Part shown: positions 11,031-20,694 of the stretch, in pieces | Position numbering within the stretch: the stretch's first letter is position 1 | Layout: the number at the start of each line of letters is the position of its first letter | The notes under the pieces: generated by a model | Seen by the model: the letters and a program-made list of their open reading frames with translations, nothing else | Told to the model about the DNA's origin: nothing | Databases searched by the model: none | NCBI GenBank assembly: GCA_947646735.1 | Contig: CANTFK010000713.1 | Span: forward strand, 248,001 to 312,000 | Origin: Peronospora farinosa | Lineage: Eukaryota; Oomycota; Peronosporomycetes; Peronosporales; Peronosporaceae | DNA length: 64,000 bases | Direction: 5' to 3' | Program-made: the position numbers and the translations under genes

Positions 11031-11777
11031 TCAGAATTGGCCATGGTTTCTCAATCCCCTTACGGTTGCCGACACAACCAACAAACCTGGCTTGTATTCC
11101 TGTTCCATGAAAGCATCCACAGAACCACCTGGGGCTAAGCCTTGTTTACCTTTACCTCCTAAAGATTCAACAGAACTTAGTTCTTTCCTAGTAGGGTGCC
11201 CCGCGCCTACTGGGAGCTGACGTTTTGTGCTCGCCTTTTGGATAGGATAAGGGTTACGGATGTGCCGATTCTGACGTTGCTTTAGCAACGGACAGAGGGG
11301 GCGGAGGTGCCTAGTGCTTCCGCACATGTAACAGCTACGAATTTTACTTTGCTGATGTGCAGCTTGAAGCTCAGCTTCTTTCTCTTCAGCATGGCTGAGG
11401 TCCATGGGATAGGCCCTATTAGAGGCATTTGAATTATACCATGGCAGCCCATAACGAGCAGATTTGAAAGAGTACTCAGCGTTAAACACTATGCTCACTG
11501 CTCCTTCGAAGGTCGAAGGATGGACACGGAAAACTTCTATGTTGGCTACCCCAGTACTAAGTCCTTCCATAAAATTGGTTACTCGGACTTCTTCTGCCAG
11601 AGGGTCCTGCTGCATAGCAGCAATGAGAGTTCTTAACTCTTGGACATAGTCCAACAATTCTTTCTTACCCTGTCGGGTAGCTAAGAAGCGTGAGCGCACA
11701 CGATAAGCCTGATTAGGCGGTGCAAACACACAAGTTAATTGCTTTTTAAGCATTTTCCATGTGAAAAAATGCGGCAT
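11031..11777 (-). pseudogene. Gypsy gag fragment with zinc knuckle
   Basis: 248 open codons. The first part matches the gag capsid segment (APPNQAYRVRSRFLATRQGK, then LDYVQELRTLI), followed by a CCHC zinc knuckle CYMCGSTRHLRPLC (C-x2-C-x4-H-x4-C), which binds nucleic acid. A stop ends it at the position where protease should begin; the same frame continues beyond the stop to about 10539. Two other frames hold the N-terminal gag pieces. It belongs to the relic spanning 9040-12149. Confidence 0.75.
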
Positions 11778-12149
11778 CTACAGAGACATCGCTCGTTAGA
11801 GCTCACTCTTTAGCTCTTCCACCGAACTTAGAAATGGCCAAGCCAGCTCGTTGCTTATCTGACACAAGCATGGCGGCATCCATTGCCATTTTTTAACTTC
11901 TCGGATCCAGAGGAGAAGATTTGTTCCTCCTTCCCCTCAAAGGTTTTCACGTTTAGAACGAGTGGCCGAGCCTTTGGCTCTGAATCGGGCACATGCACCG
12001 GGATGTATTGCGTTGGCGCAGCTGACCTCCCTGGTGGTGAGCCTGCCCGAGTAGCGTTGCCTCATAACGCATGAAGGCCTCAAGGCGAGCATTAAAGACC
12101 TTTGGACCCTGGGGATAAAAAACTAACGCACGAAGTGCACAAGAGAACA

Positions 12150-12402
12150 TGTTAGAAAAAGGCACGGTTGAAGTTACAGTTGAGGAAACGGCTGACGACT
12201 TAGGAAGGCGTTCGAGGATCAGTTGAGCGATTGATTGGACAGGTGCGTGGATGGGCGATTGATTGGACAAGAGTGATGGAGAACAAGAACAACTAGTCCA
12301 TCATGCTAGCACGAAAAAGATAACACTAATAACAATGTCAGAATCCTTTTATCACAGTGACGCCGACTTCCTCTCTACAGCTTGCATCATGGCAAGCGAA
12401 CA
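12150..12402 (+). repeat. Copia 5' LTR
   Basis: 253 bp, begins tgttagaaaaagg and ends gcaagcgaaca. It differs from the 3' LTR only at the gtgAcgcc/gtgCcgcc site near 12359. An in-frame ATG inside the LTR (12335, and 12389 near its end) connects to gag, so gag translation may start within or at the edge of the LTR. Confidence 0.95.
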
Positions 12403-13183
12403 GGTTATGAGCCCAAGACGGGAAGCAAACGACGACACCAACGCGGCACAGGCGCCGCCGGCAACCGGTCACGAAAGGGCCGCGGCCGCGCCTGCTACGG
12501 TCGTCTCTCCTACCGCTCACGCAAGGAGCCCGGAGCCTGACGCACTGGAGAGGGTCCTCAAGATGCTCACGGGCATGGACTTGCGAATGCAGAAGATAGA
12601 AGCATCCCAAGCACGCATGGACGAAGACGAGCGCATGCGTGGCGCTCACGAGAGCGAGCTGTTCCGATCAGAGCTCGGGGCGGACTTCGCAGGGCGACTC
12701 CACGGCGGCGCAATGGAGCTTGAGGACTTGCACGATCGGCAGTCTCAGCAGCAATTGCGGCGTGCACCAGCGCGGCTCGAAGACCTACGGATGCGAGCGA
12801 GAGAGCAGCTGCAGCAGCGTGCTGATCCGTTGCCTCAGCCGCCTGCCCCATTGCCACCATACCAGCCGGCACCAGTGCCTCAGACGATGCCGGCAGCTCC
12901 AGGGCAGCCAGTACAGCAGCAGCAACAAGTAATGCCGATGCAGTATCGCACTCCGGATGCCAGGCAGCGCAAGCTAGCGATCCGCAAGTTCGATGGCACT
13001 GAGGTGTACGTTGGACTCGAGTCCGGCTTCTTCGACTGGGGCAAGACGTTTTGGCGCCAGGTCGACATGGCACAGGAGTCTTGCGGTTTCCTGTGGAGCG
13101 AGAATGTGAAGACTGACGTGCTCGGGCAGTACCTCACTGGCACTGCCGAGCGGTATTTCAGCAAGCAGGTCGACACGTGGTGA
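12389..13183 (+). CDS. Copia gag N-terminal part, ends at in-frame TGA
   Basis: The frame is open from inside the LTR to TGA at 13181-13183. ATG candidates are 12335, 12389 and 12407; I chose 12389 because it lies at the LTR edge, but this is uncertain. The N-terminal 150 residues are rich in R, E, A and P/Q (including a glutamine run), then comes the conserved gag core ([34 protein letters not shown]). The next frame begins in the same phase right after the TGA, so one nonsense change separates the two halves. Oomycete relatives, as I recall them, have a second tryptophan where the TGA stands. Confidence 0.75.
   Translation: MASEQVMSPRREANDDTNAAQAPPATGHERAAAAPATVVSPTAHARSPEPDALERVLKMLTGMDLRMQKIEASQARMDEDERMRGAHESELFRSELGADFAGRLHGGAMELEDLHDRQSQQQLRRAPARLEDLRMRAREQLQQRADPLPQPPAPLPPYQPAPVPQTMPAAPGQPVQQQQQVMPMQYRTPDARQRKLAIRKFDGTEVYVGLESGFFDWGKTFWRQVDMAQESCGFLWSENVKTDVLGQYLTGTAERYFSKQVDTW
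12403..12420 (+). other. Primer-binding site, probably anticodon-arm (half-tRNA) type
   Basis: The 18 bases directly after the 5' LTR are ggttatgagcccaagacg. Their reverse complement contains ttgggCTCATAAcc, which has the form of a methionine tRNA anticodon arm (loop CUCAUAA with CAU anticodon). The Drosophila copia element is known to prime from an internal fragment of initiator Met tRNA with a very similar site. A conventional 3'-end PBS would begin TGG, and this does not. The tRNA itself is not in the window, so the primer identity is inferred. Confidence 0.6.
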
Positions 13184-13186
13184 GCC

Positions 13187-16100
13187 GTGCTGCCTAAATT
13201 GCAGTACGTGATGCAGCGCATGCTGGACACGTTCAAGACGACGATAACCGCCGCTCAAGCGATGAATCTCTTCACGGCGAAGAAAGAAAGCAAGAGATCC
13301 TGGCCAGAACACTACTTGTATCTGGTCGCTGTCAGCGACGCTGCGGGCGGCGCTGAGCAGCAGGTTCTGGACAACATCGTGCGCTACGCCTCGTCTGAGC
13401 TGTCTACAATACTCATGGCGAAGTACCAGACGCACCGCACCGACTACCTCGTGCACGCGGAAGAGCTCGCGCACTTCGCGCAAGCAATCGAGATGGAAGC
13501 TAGATCAGGAAGATCCTTCGGGAAGGAGGTCGTCGCGCACGTGGACGAGTCCGTGTCGCGCAAGGAGACACGCACTTGCCACGGGTGTGGGAAGGTCGGC
13601 CATCTAAAGAAGGACTGTCGCAGCAAGAAGAATGACGACAAGAAGAGGGGCAGAGGCCCAAAAGACGGCGGCAGCATCACGCTAGCTGTTGGTGAAGGAA
13701 GAGGTCGCAACGGCTCGCGCGCCACCGGTCAAAGCCTGGCGATGGCGATTGGTGACGACAGCGATGACGAAGATGACGACTGGATACTCGATAGCGGTTC
13801 CAGCCGCCACCTTGTGAACGACGCAACCCTGCTGCGCGACGCGAGGGACTGCGATCAAGAGTGCCACTTGGCAGATGGGGAGACCATCAAGTTAACGCAA
13901 GTCGGAAGCGTCGTGCTGACTGTGCTCGCGAGAGGACAGCAGCAAGATGTGACGCTGACGGACGTGTATCTGGCGCCCGAGTTATCGCGCAACATCATGT
14001 CCTACGGTAAGCTCGAGATCAAGGGTTTTGGGCTCGTCTACGACGGCGAGTCGCGCGTGTTGGCACGACGCAGCAATGGCCAAGTCGCGTTCGATGTGGC
14101 GATGGACCACAATGTGCTCTACGTCCAGACAGTTGCAGCGGCTCGCGAGCGACGAGCGCCTAGAGACGCGCTCATGGCGATCCTGACGAGCCAGGCAGAT
14201 CCGAAAGAACCCGAGTCGGACACGCAAAGCGGCTCGCTGCTGCACTTTCACCAAAGGCTTGGGCATCTCGCGTACGACACCGTCGAGCGCATGGCGAGAG
14301 ACCCCGCGTCCGGCATCGTGCTAACGGATCGCAAGCGCCCGACGTGCATCTCTTGCGCACAGGGTAAGCAAACAAGGAACGTGCAGTCGAAGAAGGACAC
14401 TGGATCAAACTCGCCGATCGACAGAGTTGGCGGGGTGATCTGCTCAGACCTCAAGGGTCCGATGACCCCGAAGGATCGATTGCACAATCGTTACCTTGTC
14501 AACTTTGTCGATCATAAGTCGAACTACTGTCGCGTCTTCCTGGCGCCTACAAAGGACAAGGCGGCCAAGAAGTTTGAGCACTTCCTCGCGTTCTTTGAGC
14601 GCCAGTTCGACTGCCGGATCCACGTGCTACGCACTGATGGCGGCGGCGAATACGCGAATGTAGACCTCTTCTGCAAGCGAACGGGCGTCGCGCGGCAGAT
14701 CAGCGAGGCGAGGAATCAGGCGTCAAACGGCAAGGCCGAGCGCATGCACAGGACGATCCTGAACATGGCGCGCAGCATGATCTTTGCCAGCCGACTGCCA
14801 TTGACATTTTGGGGCGATGCGGTTGAGTACGCGGCGTACATTCTCAACCGCAGCCCAACGAGCGCGAATGCGAAGCGCGCGTCGCCGATCGAGGTGCTGA
14901 CGAAGCAAGTGCCGGATCTGCGCGACATCGTCGCCTTTGGCTCTATCTGCTCGGTCTACCGTGACCCAGGCAAGAACTCACTCGCGCAGCGCGCACAAGT
15001 CGGCGTGATCATTGGGCGGAGCGACGAGACTAAGGGCTTTCGCGTCTTCCTCCAAAAGGATAACAAGGTCACGATCACGCAGCATGTGCGCAACGTCGAG
15101 ACGCTCAGCGCAGAGCAGAATGGTCAGCTGCAGCGCGCGCTCGAGTATGAAGATCAAGCCGTGGAGCCAGCGGCAACAGCAACAACAAGCAAAGAGTTGC
15201 CGGCTGCTGACGATGCCGCATCGCCGACGATACGCAGCGGTAAGAAGAAATCGAAGTCGTGGACACGCGCGGCTCACCGGACGCGCGGCGCTACCAAACG
15301 CGCACATGCGGCCGCCCATCAGGAGGAGCCAGCTGGCGACGACAGCGTGGTGGCTCATGTGTATGAGTGCGATCCCAAGAACTACGGTGAAGCGCTACGC
15401 AGCACTAAGCGTGAAGGCTGGGAAAAGGCCATGCGCGAAGAGCTCCAAGCCCTAGAAGACAATGGCGTGTGGCGCTTGATCAAGCGACCTCCGGGCAGCA
15501 ACACTCTGCACACGAAGTGGGTTTTCAAGACCAAGACCGACGCGCACGGTGAGATAGAGCGCTTGAAGGCTCGACTGGTCGCCTGCGGCAACGAGCAAGT
15601 CTTTGGGGTCGACTACCAGCTTACATTTGCGGCTGACATGGACATGTCGACCGTGAAGGTGATCTTGGCGCTTGCGGCGATATGGGGTGTCCCAGCAAAG
15701 CATGGCGACATCCCCAACGCGTATGTCAAGGCTGACAAGGAAGCGCACTTGGAAATACTACTCCAGGTGCCGCAGGCAATGACAATCGATCAAGACGCGC
15801 TCAAGATGGTAGGCGCAGCGACAAAGAAGGAAGTAGTGCTGCAGCTACGAAAGAGCCTGTACGGCCTCAAGCAGGCTGGCCGACTCTGGAGCCAGCTCCT
15901 GCACGCTCGACTGCTCGAAGCCGGCTTCCGGCAATGTATTTCCGACATGTGTCTATACTACCAAGTCGAGGGTGGACAGTTGGTCATCGTGGGCGTCTAC
16001 GTCGATGATCTACTTGCTACCGGCACGGACGCTGCAGCCGTCGACCGATTCTTCGTCAAGCTCGGCAGCTTGTCGATCAAGGACCTCGGCACCGTTAGCA

Positions 16101-16978
16101 AGTTCCTCGGCATGCGTGTCACGATTGATAACAGTGGCGGCTACGTGCTTGACCAGGCCGAGGCGATCGGCGAGCTCCTGCGTGAGCATGGGCTCGAGGA
16201 TGCAAACCCGACGAAAGCACCAATTGGGGCTGACTGCCACGACGTGCTACCAGATGACAGCGCGCTGCTCACCGAGACTAAGGTGCAGAAGGCGCCAACA
16301 ATCAAGACGTTCCAGTCCCTCGTCGGCAGTCTTCTGTGGATCGCGCGTTGCACACGGCCGGACATTGCGTTCGCCGTGCACAAGGCGACGCGTCAGACTC
16401 ATCAGCCGCGACTCCACGATATGAAGCTTGCCAAACGCATCGCGCGGTACCTGAAGGGGACGCGGGACTACAAGCTTCGGATGGAACCAGCGAAGCACCT
16501 CGACGGCAAGATCCAGCTCGAGGCGTACTCGGACGCCGATTTTGCGGCGGAAAAGAGTGACAGAAAGTCCTTGACTGGCGGCATCATCCGCCTGAACGGC
16601 ATGCCGGTCAGCTGGACGTCGAAGAAGCAAGGCGGCGTCTCGCTCTCGACGATGGAAGCGGAGTTCGTCGCTGCATCGGAGCAGGCGCGCGAGCTTCTTG
16701 GTATCAGGGAGATGCTAACCGAGATCGGTAAGCCGCCGGCGCTACCGATGGTACTCCACGTCGACAATCAGGCGGCACTGAAGCAGCTGGCAGGCGAGGC
16801 GTCATCTCTAAAGGCCAAGCACATCGATGTTCGCACGAAGTTCGTGTGCGACTTCGCTCGACGCGGGATCATCGTGTCGCAGTACGTCCGCTCGGAGCAA
16901 CAACTAGAGGATCTTTTGACGAAGGCGCTAGATGCAGTCAAGCTCGCGGCGCTGTGTGAGATGATCAGCCTAGGTTAG
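13187..16978 (+). CDS. Copia gag-pol polyprotein (rest of gag, PR, INT, RT, RNase H)
   Basis: 1263 codons with no break. In order: the end of gag; CCHC knuckle CHGCGKVGHLKKDC (about residue 130); aspartic protease WILDSGSSRHLV (about 199); GAG pre-integrase zinc-binding HHCC (about 350-400); integrase with SDLKG, RTDGGGEY and NGKAER giving the D,D,E triad (about 416-517); reverse transcriptase with KWVFKTK, LYGLKQAGRLW and catalytic YVDD (about 776-940); RNase H with YSDADFA, STMEAEFVA and HVDNQAA (about 1113-1200). All expected catalytic residues are visible, so the enzymes may be functional if supplied by read-through or in trans. It is in the same frame as the gag segment upstream, separated by one TGA. 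The listed start is not an ATG, and translation would come from the upstream gag start. Confidence 0.93.
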   Translation: MLPKLQYVMQRMLDTFKTTITAAQAMNLFTAKKESKRSWPEHYLYLVAVSDAAGGAEQQVLDNIVRYASSELSTILMAKYQTHRTDYLVHAEELAHFAQAIEMEARSGRSFGKEVVAHVDESVSRKETRTCHGCGKVGHLKKDCRSKKNDDKKRGRGPKDGGSITLAVGEGRGRNGSRATGQSLAMAIGDDSDDEDDDWILDSGSSRHLVNDATLLRDARDCDQECHLADGETIKLTQVGSVVLTVLARGQQQDVTLTDVYLAPELSRNIMSYGKLEIKGFGLVYDGESRVLARRSNGQVAFDVAMDHNVLYVQTVAAARERRAPRDALMAILTSQADPKEPESDTQSGSLLHFHQRLGHLAYDTVERMARDPASGIVLTDRKRPTCISCAQGKQTRNVQSKKDTGSNSPIDRVGGVICSDLKGPMTPKDRLHNRYLVNFVDHKSNYCRVFLAPTKDKAAKKFEHFLAFFERQFDCRIHVLRTDGGGEYANVDLFCKRTGVARQISEARNQASNGKAERMHRTILNMARSMIFASRLPLTFWGDAVEYAAYILNRSPTSANAKRASPIEVLTKQVPDLRDIVAFGSICSVYRDPGKNSLAQRAQVGVIIGRSDETKGFRVFLQKDNKVTITQHVRNVETLSAEQNGQLQRALEYEDQAVEPAATATTSKELPAADDAASPTIRSGKKKSKSWTRAAHRTRGATKRAHAAAHQEEPAGDDSVVAHVYECDPKNYGEALRSTKREGWEKAMREELQALEDNGVWRLIKRPPGSNTLHTKWVFKTKTDAHGEIERLKARLVACGNEQVFGVDYQLTFAADMDMSTVKVILALAAIWGVPAKHGDIPNAYVKADKEAHLEILLQVPQAMTIDQDALKMVGAATKKEVVLQLRKSLYGLKQAGRLWSQLLHARLLEAGFRQCISDMCLYYQVEGGQLVIVGVYVDDLLATGTDAAAVDRFFVKLGSLSIKDLGTVSKFLGMRVTIDNSGGYVLDQAEAIGELLREHGLEDANPTKAPIGADCHDVLPDDSALLTETKVQKAPTIKTFQSLVGSLLWIARCTRPDIAFAVHKATRQTHQPRLHDMKLAKRIARYLKGTRDYKLRMEPAKHLDGKIQLEAYSDADFAAEKSDRKSLTGGIIRLNGMPVSWTSKKQGGVSLSTMEAEFVAASEQARELLGIREMLTEIGKPPALPMVLHVDNQAALKQLAGEASSLKAKHIDVRTKFVCDFARRGIIVSQYVRSEQQLEDLLTKALDAVKLAALCEMISLG

Positions 16979-16995
16979 GACGGTAAGTCGTAGCC

Positions 16996-17004
16996 GAGGA
17001 GGAG
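16996..17004 (+). other. Copia polypurine tract
   Basis: gaggaggag sits directly before the TG of the 3' LTR. This is the expected position of the plus-strand primer for reverse transcription. Confidence 0.7.
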
Positions 17005-17257
17005 TGTTAGAAAAAGGCACGGTTGAAGTTACAGTTGAGGAAACGGCTGACGACTTAGGAAGGCGTTCGAGGATCAGTTGAGCGATTGATTGGACAGGTG
17101 CGTGGATGGGCGATTGATTGGACAAGAGTGATGGAGAACAAGAACAACTAGTCCATCATGCTAGCACGAAAAAGATAACACTAATAACAATGTCAGAATC
17201 CTTTTATCACAGTGCCGCCGACTTCCTCTCTACAGCTTGCATCATGGCAAGCGAACA
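17005..17257 (+). repeat. Copia 3' LTR
   Basis: 253 bp with one mismatch to the 5' LTR. It is followed by the target-site duplication GAACA (17258-17262). Confidence 0.95.
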
Positions 17258-17964
17258 GAACAAGTGTGATGGATTGGATTCTCAAACAACGCAGGAGATC
17301 CACAAAGACACACAGCACCTTACTGCCAACTTACGGAGGAGGTACCTCGATACCGTGTCGTGTCAACCTTGGGTCTCACCTTGTGTACCCGTCGGCTTAG
17401 CTGGTCTTGCTTCTCGTTAGACGCAGAAGACTTATAGACTTGGTCCTTGTATGGAGGGACTTGGTGGTCCCCGAGTGGATATGCTTCACTCGGGACCGGG
17501 TTTCTTGTGCTCGATCGACTGTTTCGAGAGCGATGCCCCTGGTACTATGTACCCCTATGGTGGCTGACTGTTCTTGGTCCTTGAACCCCTTTGTGTTCTT
17601 CCCCGTAGGGAAACCGCTTCCTATAGCGCGTCGTCGAGTCTTGACACCTCAGGCCAACTATCCTGAGGTTCAACTTGCACAGCTTGAGCCGTCTAACACC
17701 TGCTGATGTCGGGGGGATAAAGGGTATCTCGCCCGAAAGAGGTGAGGCGACGGAGAAGCTTAGAAGGGGCGCTTAAAGCTGCTACGTGTAATGCAAATTC
17801 GAGTGTGTTTATATATCTTATTCTTCGTATCCTTTTCTTGCCTTACCCTACCTTTCGCGCTGGATGGTACCACGTGTTAACTTGTGAAAGAACAACTGGC
17901 TCTTTTAGGACAATGGACTTGTACCGGCTCCTCTCTCAAGGGAAGCCTTGTACCTTCTATAACC

Positions 17965-18095
17965 TTGGGTCACCTGTTCACCTGGGGTACCGGTCACCTA
18001 AGGTCATCCTGATCCACTGGGGTACCGGGTCACCTTGGGTCACATTGGTCACCTGGGGTACCGGGTCACCTTGGGTCATCCTGGTCCACTGGGGT
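17965..18095 (+). repeat. Minisatellite, about 32-35 bp units (copy A)
   Basis: Imperfect tandem copies of a unit containing tggggtaccgggtcacc and ttgggtca. The same array occurs at 23577-23692. The step from diverged to near-identical sequence between the two duplication copies falls inside it. Confidence 0.75.
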
Positions 18096-18869
18096 GCCCG
18101 AACTACTTTCGTGGCACTGGACCTTCGGGCCATTGGCTTTGTGCCGGCTTTGCAATGTAGGAAACGACCTTGTATTTTCTCTGATTCGGAACCCTGGGCC
18201 ACTTCGAGGTCTTGGTCACTCCCTGTCATTCATTCGAGAGAGTGACCGAGAACCTTGCTGCCAGTTATTATAATAATTTGCGAAGGGCCTCCATTTCCTT
18301 GGCACTTCCCCACACAAGTCTTATCGAGACTTGTGACCTTCAACTCAAATTGAAAACTGATTTTATTTATGCATTAAGATTTTATAAATTGTTCTACTCT
18401 AAGTACTCTACACTAGATAAATACAATTATAATAATTATAGTATGCCATCGTCTGTTAATTTGGATATGGAAGCATCCAATCATCAGTGGATGTTGTACA
18501 GTACAACATACACTAAGTACAACTTGTACTGAGTAATACTGTATCACATATATAGCCGATACCAATAGTATACGGTATTACTGATTACTTATAATATGAC
18601 TCATATATAATACTTAAACGGTGATATATTTATATGATACTTTAGCCGTGATGTACTTTCGGTATGATGTTACAACCGTCTTGTTACCCCGTTACATTAA
18701 TAGCAATGCCCGTTCCTCGTTCGAGTCCAGTGCTATACGTACACATTCGGTGAACGGCTCTGGCTCTGGCACGTTGACATAACATTAGACGAGCTCCTTG
18801 AATATTCGTGTCGATGATACGTTTGTGCGACATGTTCGCGCACCCGAAGAAAATTGTAGCTTTGTAAGA

Positions 18870-18892
18870 TGAAGTGCGACATCTTACAAATC
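18870..18892 (+). promoter_or_regulatory. Leader hairpin upstream of GH17 copy A
   Basis: gtaagatg and catcttac form a perfect 8-bp inverted repeat about 160 bp before the GH17 start; the same hairpin lies at about 24453-24475 in copy B. In the inverted third copy near 610-640 one arm is altered, so the hairpin is lost. Its function is unknown. Confidence 0.35.
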
Positions 18893-19051
18893 CCCCAGCT
18901 CACATTCGTGCGTAAAGCACATCGCACGATCGGGGTACAGGGATCCGTGATTGGGATATATCGTAAACTCGCTGGCCATCCCAAATTTCACCCGAAAGCT
19001 CATTTCCAAAACTTCGTTGTGACCAGCATCAATCAAGAAACCACAAACACA

Positions 19052-19927
19052 ATGGTCTCTTCACTGAATCTAGCAGTCTTGGTCGCTGCTTCCACTCTTG
19101 CTGTGGGTATTGCCAAGCCATTGCAGCTCTCCAGCGGTATCTTCTACGATCCTGCGCGTCACTCCCAAGTCAACACGACAGTTATTGCTGAAGACCTGAG
19201 CCTTGTTGCCCAGCACTTCTCCAGTATCCGCACGTATTCCGCGAAGTTCAATGACATCAGTGCCATCGCCATGGCAGCTTCAGCCAATCTTCGCATCGCA
19301 GTCGGCGTAAGCATGGGGGTACCCTGGTTTATAGACTCCGAGATCCAAGCGGTTTGCGACGGCGTAGCCCAATATCCTCAGACCGTCGAAGCTGTTTACG
19401 TCGGCAGTGAGAGTCTCAAGAACGGTGACATTGGCATGTACACGGCTGATCAGATCATTGGGTACATCAACGAAGTGAAAAAATGCGTTAAGGGCAAGGT
19501 GCCGGTTGGATCGATTCTGCGCGTTAACGAATGGCTACACGTTTATACTGCCGATGCGATAGCAAAGGCGTCCGATCTTGTGGGTTGCAACATATACCCG
19601 TTCTTCACGCCCGGTACTGAACCTCCGATAAAGAAGCTGGAAAGTCAGTGGGGAGAAATGGTGAAGAAGTTTGGCGACAAGGTCCGTCTAACAAAGACAG
19701 ATTGGCCCCACATGGGAGAAAAAGTTGATGATAATGTCCCGTCAAAGAACACCATGCAGCAGTATTTTGACGACTACCGTACCACTTGGTCGTCCTATGG
19801 CAAGAATCAGTCGTACTATTTCAGAGCCTTCGACTCGACAGAGATCTCAGGAGCACGTTACGAGATTTTCACTGGTCTCTTTGACATCAATGGGGTACCT
19901 AACATTCAGTTGCCCATAACGCCCTAG
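19052..19927 (+). CDS. Secreted GH17-family protein, copy A, likely catalytically altered
   Basis: 291 codons. The frame is open further upstream (from 18869), but ATG 19052 is chosen because it begins a clear signal peptide (MVSSLNLAVLVAASTLAVGIA). The mature part has the GH17 layout (endo-1,3-beta-glucanase/glucan transferase, TIM barrel): YDPARHS start, IRTYS segment, VYVGSES with the acid/base glutamate (E120), a CNIYPFF segment, and the strand that normally carries the nucleophile glutamate (T-E-x-GWP). Here that strand reads LTKTDWPH, with lysine 215 where glutamate is expected. GH17 enzymes act on cell-wall beta-1,3-glucan, but this copy probably cannot cleave by the normal mechanism. 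It may bind glucan or have a changed role. Copy B is nearly identical and has the same change. The promoter region is shared too. Confidence 0.8.
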   Translation: MVSSLNLAVLVAASTLAVGIAKPLQLSSGIFYDPARHSQVNTTVIAEDLSLVAQHFSSIRTYSAKFNDISAIAMAASANLRIAVGVSMGVPWFIDSEIQAVCDGVAQYPQTVEAVYVGSESLKNGDIGMYTADQIIGYINEVKKCVKGKVPVGSILRVNEWLHVYTADAIAKASDLVGCNIYPFFTPGTEPPIKKLESQWGEMVKKFGDKVRLTKTDWPHMGEKVDDNVPSKNTMQQYFDDYRTTWSSYGKNQSYYFRAFDSTEISGARYEIFTGLFDINGVPNIQLPITP

Positions 19928-20694
19928 CCGAACAACAATGCTTTACTGCAATATCTCAACCGCATTGCATAGTAAGTGAGAATTAGATTAAAAAATCTGA
20001 TCCTTGTAGCTTTTCCATCATTGAAGTCGAATTTTTGTTCGTCAAAACGGTCATGCTACAGCATGAAAGTAAGATGAAGTGAATACGACACACAAAAGGT
20101 TATTCTATTGTCAAGTCATTCAACTTCTAGCGCTAGTTTTGCGACCACTTAAAACCTTGTTCGATACGAAGCGTCTACGGCAGCAACTGTCATCTCCTTT
20201 CTCTCCTACATCTGGACCAAAAAAGGTCTCGATAAGCTCCCTGCTCTTGTCTCCCGTGCTAGAAGGTTGTAATGTAGGGTATACCAACCAGACTGAATAA
20301 GCATCCGTCTACCTGCAGATCGGCTTTCGCTGCTCACCAGCGGACAAGTAGTGTGTGGTATCATGTAGTGCATTCCCGCGATATTTTGTGAGCACTATTT
20401 GTTTGTAAGAAAGCCAAGTTGGAGTCAATAGCGGCTGCTACGTCGTCGTAGCACATTCACTTTTTACTTACAGATACGTTCATGATGTTATTGCTGCCAA
20501 GCCACACCGACAAGTGTGACATCGTACGGACGAGTTCCGTGCTCGATATGATTCCGTCACCTTTTCATTTTGCTGTGAAATAGGGAAAGCATGACATTGT
20601 CAATGTTATTTGAAGTGAAGAGAAGGCAATACACGTTTACAAGCTGCTTGGAACGTTAAAGAGTTATACAAGGCAATTAAACCACTAAGGCCTC
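19928..20694. other. 3' flank of GH17 copy A
   Basis: No gene recognised. It is about 98% identical to the flank of copy B (25511-26270). Short frames here are not supported. A near-perfect inverted string (tgctacgtcgtcgtagca) occurs near 20435. Confidence 0.5.

Larger units (their letters stand above)
9040..12149 (-). mobile_element. Ty3/gypsy element relic (gag-pol), many breaks
   Basis: Reading right to left on the minus strand: broken gag pieces (about 12000-11780), gag core with zinc knuckle (11777-11031), a degraded protease and linker (about 11030-10540, LIDSWA where LIDSGA is usual), reverse transcriptase (10276-9611) and RNase H remnants (about 9270-9014, GAVLLQT block). This gag-PR-RT-RH order is gypsy. 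At least four frameshifts or stops separate the parts. No LTR was recognised at either side. The young copia element starts immediately to the right at 12150, so it may have inserted into this relic's 5' end. Confidence 0.8.
12150..17257 (+). mobile_element. Complete Ty1/copia LTR retrotransposon, recent insertion
   Basis: 5108 bp bounded by 253-bp LTRs (12150-12402 and 17005-17257) that begin TG and end CA and differ at one site. The 5-bp target duplication GAACA occurs at 12145-12149 and 17258-17262. Internal order is gag, zinc knuckle, protease, integrase, reverse transcriptase, RNase H, the Ty1/copia order. A primer-binding site starts at 12403 and a purine tract (gaggaggag, 16996-17004) precedes the 3' LTR. 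The only break I see is an in-frame TGA in gag at 13181-13183. LTR identity implies a young insertion. Confidence 0.95.

Noticed and set aside
12338..16767. Many long minus-strand frames across the copia element
   Set aside because: Shadows of GC-rich pol coding sequence with no family motifs.
18719..18729. gttcgagtcc, a B-box-like string
   Set aside because: No A-box or acceptor stem upstream, and it lies in the duplicated GH17 flank. Not a tRNA.
18869..19051. Upstream extension of the GH17 frame as coding
   Set aside because: It would bury the signal peptide, and it corresponds to the flank repeat that also occurs without a gene at 563-757.
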